This document shows, piece by piece, positions 7,264-10,989 of a stretch of 10,989 bases of DNA. The position numbers and the translations under genes were made by a program. The DNA is from Porogramme epimiltina (lineage: Eukaryota > Basidiomycota > Agaricomycetes > Polyporales > Polyporaceae): positions 1 to 10,989 of the forward strand of contig FTLJ01000562.1 of NCBI GenBank assembly GCA_900155495.1, in the 5' to 3' direction. The notes beneath the pieces are model-generated. The model was not told the DNA's origin, did not search any database, and saw nothing but the letters and a program-made list of their open reading frames with translations. Each line of letters starts with the position of its first letter. Positions within the stretch are counted from its first letter, which is position 1.

Positions 7264-10178
7264 ATGTGGGTCCTTAGCACCGCTCGCGCTGAGCTCCGCT
7301 ACTTTTCCGACTGCGCGGCCGTCACTGGAGGATACGCGATCTTGTCCCACACTTGGACACAGGACCCCGCAGGCGAGCAGACCTTCCAAGACGTCCAGGA
7401 CGTCATCAAGGAGTGCAAGATCGCTGGAGAAAACCCGCGGGATCGCGTTGGGGAAAAATTACGCCGGTGCTGCGAGATCGCGGAGAGCGACGGCTACGAA
7501 TGGATCTGGATCGATTCATGCTGCATCAACAAGGAAAGCAGCACGGAGCTCTCGGAGGCGATCAACTCGATGTTCAACTGGTACGCTCTGTCCGAGGTCT
7601 GCTACGTCTATCTCGAGGACGTCCCCCACACCGATGATCCGTACGCCGAGGGGTCGAAATTCCAGAGGGCGCGGTGGCACTCGCGGGGATGGACCCTGCA
7701 AGAGCTCCTCGCACCGGCGTTCGTCATTTTCTTCTCGAAGGAGTGGAAAAACATCGGGACGAAATATCACCTCCGGATCCCTCTCTCCCACTGGCAGTGC
7801 ACAGGTATCTACGAGGGATTCCTTACACGTCAGTGGGACTTCCGAGTCCACGCGTCGATCGCGACACGCATGTCCTGGGCGGCGAGACGCAAGACGACGC
7901 GGGTGGAGGACGAGGCGTACTGCCTCCTTGGGCTGTTCGACATCAACATACCGACGATGTACGGGGAGGGGCGTCATGCATTCCGGCGGCTGCAGGCGGA
8001 GCTCGCGAGACAGAGCACGGACGCGACGCTTTTCGCTTGGGGTGCCTGCCACTACTCCAGTGACGATGAGTGGGAACAGGGACATGCGTCTGAAACTCAT
8101 CGCAGCCATAACCCAGATCAATCGTTTGTATTCCTATTTGCTCCCTCGCCGAGTGAGTCTATCAGCTGGTCGAACGCGCGCTCGTCCCCGTGGACACCCT
8201 CCCCGGCAGATCCGCCGTTTCCACCAAATACCCGACCTGAGCCCGATGAGAAGGTATGTGTGGTCTCTTGTACACAACTCGTTTCTACCTCATATCTGAA
8301 TTAATACTCCAATAGGCTATGGGTGACAGTTCGCCTACTCAAGCTCACGACGAAGTCTCTTCCTTTGAGCTCACCCCGTACGGCATGAAATGTCACCTTC
8401 CAGTAGCCGAGGTCAACGGGGTCACCATCGCCGTCCTCCCATGCCAGCATAATGGTGAACGCCTCGGACTCTTCCTCCATCCAGCTCCAAACGACCAGTC
8501 CCAGGGCCCATCCCGCAAGCTCTACTACGTCTCGTGGAGATTTTGTAAACCAACTGAATCCGTGTACCAGACCAAGAGGCTGGCCTGCCTCAGCAGCGAC
8601 GACAACAACCTGCGCTTCCGCGGAAACCCCGTCGCTGCCACCTGGCGCGATATCTACATCGCCGCCCACCCGCCCACGACCGGACGCACAGACGGCGCCC
8701 ACCTCCTCCAGCGCTTCCTTCCCGACGTCGCGCCCACGGCGTTCCGGATTCCTCGGACGCTAATGCAGACGTTGGGTGCGCTCGGGTTCATCCCCATTAC
8801 CGCTGCAGTATCCTGGGACCCTGTGTCAAAGGATGGCATGCGGCTTCGGTTCGAGAACACGACGTTGGGTGAGTCGATCCGTATTCTCCTTGGGACGTGC
8901 GCGAAAGCCTCGACCGAGGCACATCCGTGTCACTGGGCATGGGTAGATCAGCGACATAGTGCGACAAGTGACCAGCCCTGGCCAAAATATGCGCACAATT
9001 GCGCGACGGACCACATCGAGGACTGGCTTGACCGCATGAGCGAGTTCGGGGACAGGGAGCGCACGATTTGCCTCTCGTTCGCGCCCTGCACGCACGCGCG
9101 GGATCGGACGCTTGTGCTCTGCGTCGAGCTCGCTGGGAGCAGGTACGAAGAGATCCAGAAGAATGCAAACATTTACCTCCCACCGCCCATCCGTGCCCCG
9201 CACGGACGTGTCAGTGCTGCGGCTTCCAGGGCGGGTCCCATCATCAATTCATGGAGTTCCGCGCCGGTATCCTTTCCCTCGTCCTCTCGCTTGTCTTCCT
9301 CTATCCTCACCAACTCCGCGCTGGCCCTTAAAACCAACCTTCTCCAGATCGCCTACCGCTCGAGCGAGGCGAGCTCCGCTAACTCCATTGCTAAAGACCT
9401 CTGCGATCTGTCCGTAACCAACGAACACCCCGCCGGCCGCGGAGAGGCGCACAAGGCGACAATTTCCGAGGCAAACACCAGCACTAATGTAGCGGACGCC
9501 ATCAGCGACTTACGCCGCGAGATGCGCGCCATGAATGAGGCTCATAGTCGGGAAATGCACGAAATGGAGGCATCGCAGGGCGCGCTGGCCCGCGAGTTTA
9601 TCCAAATCATCGAGAGCACCCGCGCCGAAGTTGCACAGTTGAGGGGGCTACTCAACGCGCAACACGACCCCCTCACCGACAACCGCGCGACGGGAGGAGC
9701 TGAAGAATCACACGCGCCAGTGCGCGGGACGGACGACGCAGAAGAATCGCGCGAGCCAGTTCGCGCGACTGGTGGAGCGGAAGAATCGCTCGCGCCAGAG
9801 CGTTTTGCTCTCACGGTTGGGTCTGACCGTCCGGAGCAGGGCACAGGTATCCCAGCCCCGGTTAGTGAGGTAGACGAAGCCGCACGCGAGCCTCCGCACG
9901 GGAACGTCAGACGTTCATGGCGCAACGCCGTGCGCGCGCCACAGACTCGTGTTGCGGAGCCTGCACCTGCACCTGCTATTGAGAACCCGAAGCCAGCGCC
10001 TCGCAAGCGCCCCACGACGGAGGATGCGGCGAGCCCGAGCCAGCCTAGAGCCAAGCGTAAGAAGTTGAATGTGTCTGCGCCGAAGCGAAGGTATGTATGA
10101 TAATATTTGGATTTACTCGAATGACACTCATCGAGCAGTGCTAGTTCCTCACGCATTGCGAAAATGAAGGGAGCCTAA
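7264..10178 (+). CDS. HET-domain protein 2 (heterokaryon-incompatibility type), join 7264..8253, 8316..10090, 10139..10178
   Basis: Proposed 934-residue paralog of HET protein 1. The HET domain (PF06985) is intact: GYAILSHTW at 23-31, WIDSCCINK at 82-90 and SRGWTLQELLAP at 140-151. Two extra residues follow near position 178 compared with protein 1. Residues about 347-618 are the same unnamed C-terminal domain, about two thirds identical to protein 1 by eye. The tail is longer than in protein 1: a Ser/Ala-rich linker, a coiled coil (about 722-779), three 13-residue repeats (789-827), a Pro/Ala-rich part and a basic end (RKRP near 893, KRKK near 910) that resembles a bipartite nuclear localisation signal. 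Exons 1 and 2 are firm. The last 12 codons need the 48-nt intron at 10091; without it the frame ends at 10100 with 924 residues. An allorecognition or cell-death role is inferred from the family only. Confidence 0.87.
8254..8315 (+). other. Coding intron 1 of HET gene 2 (62 nt, phase 0)
   Basis: AAG|GTATGT donor and AATAG acceptor, with a TTAATA branch-like site about 13 bases before the end. Position and phase match intron 1 of HET gene 1. If it is retained, the frame stops at 8304. The second exon starts with an in-frame ATG as its second codon. Confidence 0.88.
9690..9806 (+). repeat. Three in-frame 39-base repeats in the tail of HET protein 2
   Basis: Three consecutive 39-base units (9690-9728, 9729-9767, 9768-9806) encode TGGAEESHAPVRG, TDDAEESREPVRA and TGGAEESLAPERF. 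The shared core is an Ala-Glu-Glu-Ser followed by Ala/Glu-Pro. The units are diverged, so they are not a recent expansion. They form an acidic linker after the coiled coil and are absent from HET protein 1. Confidence 0.85.
10091..10138 (+). other. Probable last intron of HET gene 2 (48 nt, phase 2)
   Basis: AAG|GTATGT, the same donor as intron 1, occurs just before the frame would stop at 10098-10100. A GAGCAG acceptor lies 48 bases on, and an ATGAC branch-like site sits about 16 bases before it. Splicing replaces the last two residues with about 12 Ser/Lys-rich ones and a TAA at 10176-10178. The perfect donor is the main evidence. Confidence 0.55.
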
Positions 10179-10788
10179 CAGAAGCTGTCGAAGTCGAAGC
10201 CCCCCATGTATAGATACCGCGAGTGAAATATCATTCCATTCAGCCAGAGATAGAGCCCTATTGGACGAATCTGCATCCGGCTGACACAGTTACCGCAGGG
10301 CGTACCTGCGGAAGTGCTGCAGCTTCAATGGGCCTATATATATACCCTTCCTGCTCGTGAATGCCCCCCCGCGCATTCAAGTTTGTGGATGTGAGTCCCC
10401 CGCCTGGTAGGAGGTGTACGAAGCAGAATCGCATCCTGAATGATGGGTATGATGAGTGTGGAGAGGAAGGGACTGAAGGAGGAGGTACGCACCGAAACAA
10501 TCCCATCTACCAACGTCACCTCAGTCGCCGTCCCAATCCTATACGTCTGCTCGAACTCTGTCCTATGGGTTGTAAATTGGACGCTTGACTCGATAAATCA
10601 ATTATATGCGACGGGGGTCTGACGGCCTGGCGGTGGCGCGCACACGAAGGGTGGAGGGGGACAAGTGTACGGGCCGCGACGAGTACGTGCAGTAAACGCG
10701 TTTGATCTCAATCGGATGAGTCAAAATAGTGGAGAAGAAGCTATGGAGGGGTGAATATAGGCGTGTTCAATCATTGCTAATGTTGCAG
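10179..10788. other. Unassigned 3' stretch after HET gene 2
   Basis: It should hold the 3' untranslated region of HET gene 2; no clear poly(A) signal is seen. A CTATATATATAC tract (10333-10344) resembles a TATA box on either strand. Plus-strand frames at 10361-10588 and 10440-10622 are open, the second with a hydrophobic stretch near its end, but both lie close to the tract and lack motifs or a paralog. I cannot support a gene. Confidence 0.3.
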
Positions 10789-10846
10789 ACTGGGAAAGGA
10801 GGCAGGCGGAGCGAGACGAGAAGGATATGAGCCCTGCGATTGCGAG
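10789..10846 (+). CDS. Exon-like segment of a possible gene running off the window
   Basis: A CTAAT branch site (10777-10781) and a TTGCAG acceptor come just before this 58-base segment, and a GTGAGT donor follows directly, so it has all the marks of a short internal exon. One frame reads as a charged helix (WERRQAERDEKDM and more); a second frame is also open. A start at 10716 with a 38-base intron would feed the second frame, but that intron is unusually short. Product unknown, and the remaining exons are outside the window or not visible. Confidence 0.25.
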
Positions 10847-10989
10847 GTGAGTTCCAAAGCGTGAATGTCAGGCGTGTGGCTCACCGAAAGCGTCGGCGGG
10901 CCTATCTGACGGAGGGCCCCATGGCTGGTGGCTGCTGTCGGTGTCGAGGCCAGCGTCGATTGGTCAGGGACTCGGAGGGGCGCAGACGA

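Noticed and set aside
7516..8121. 201-codon open frame on the minus strand
   Set aside because: Antisense to the HET domain of gene 2; the plus strand is clearly the coding one.
9542..10156. 204-codon open frame on the minus strand
   Set aside because: Antisense to the repeat-rich tail of HET protein 2; Ser/Ala-rich composition follows from the opposite strand.
5188..10275. Short match downstream of both HET genes (GAATCTGCA at 5191 and 10267)
   Set aside because: Only nine identical bases with weak flanks; not enough to extend the duplication past the stop codons.
400..10315. 12-base inverted match ACCTGCGGAAGT (minus strand near 415, plus strand near 10305)
   Set aside because: Matches of this length are expected by chance in an 11-kb window; no longer similarity surrounds it.
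1..10989. tRNA, rRNA, CRISPR array or intact transposon
   Set aside because: I found no tRNA-like fold with a proper T-arm, no regular direct-repeat array, no terminal repeats with target-site duplications, and no transposase or reverse transcriptase motifs.

Overview
The window looks like nuclear DNA of a filamentous fungus, most likely an agaricomycete basidiomycete (the HET protein style suggests a polypore relative; this is inference). The reasons are GC-rich genes broken by very short introns (48-68 nt) with GTATGT or GTGAGT donors and CTAAC/CTAAT-like branch sites, TATA-box promoters with long leaders, and two proteins that begin with an unmistakable fungal HET (heterokaryon incompatibility, PF06985) domain.

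Layout. Positions 1-1271 hold nothing I can support. Positions 1272-1807 hold a weak minus-strand gene candidate with one good 50-nt intron. Positions 1900-2210 are the 5' flank of HET gene 1 and recur, diverged, at 6482-6811 in front of HET gene 2. HET gene 1 has a TATA box at 2365, a leader intron at 2531-2591 and coding exons 2602-3582, 3651-4563 and 4630-5030. Positions 5031-6481 are intergenic, with possible minus-strand exons at 5147-5576. HET gene 2 has a TATA box at 7045, a leader intron at 7200-7253 and coding exons 7264-8253, 8316-10090 and probably 10139-10178. After it comes mostly unassigned sequence, with one exon-like segment at 10789-10846 that may belong to a gene running off the window.

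The core is a head-to-tail duplication of a HET gene together with its promoter, leader intron and distal 5' flank; the two start codons are 4,662 bases apart. Both proteins have the same order: N-terminal HET effector domain (exon 1), a roughly 270-residue C-terminal domain of unknown function (exon 2), then a fast-changing tail with a coiled coil and a basic end. The HET part is about 87% identical over the first 100 residues and the middle domain about two thirds identical, both by eye; the tails do not align. This fits a conserved cell-death effector joined to diversifying assembly or recognition modules, as in other fungal allorecognition proteins, but that role is inferred from the family. 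Splicing is the most notable feature: intron retention would change the proteins at the domain boundaries, and the third exon of gene 1 is visible only if an intron containing an in-frame stop is removed.
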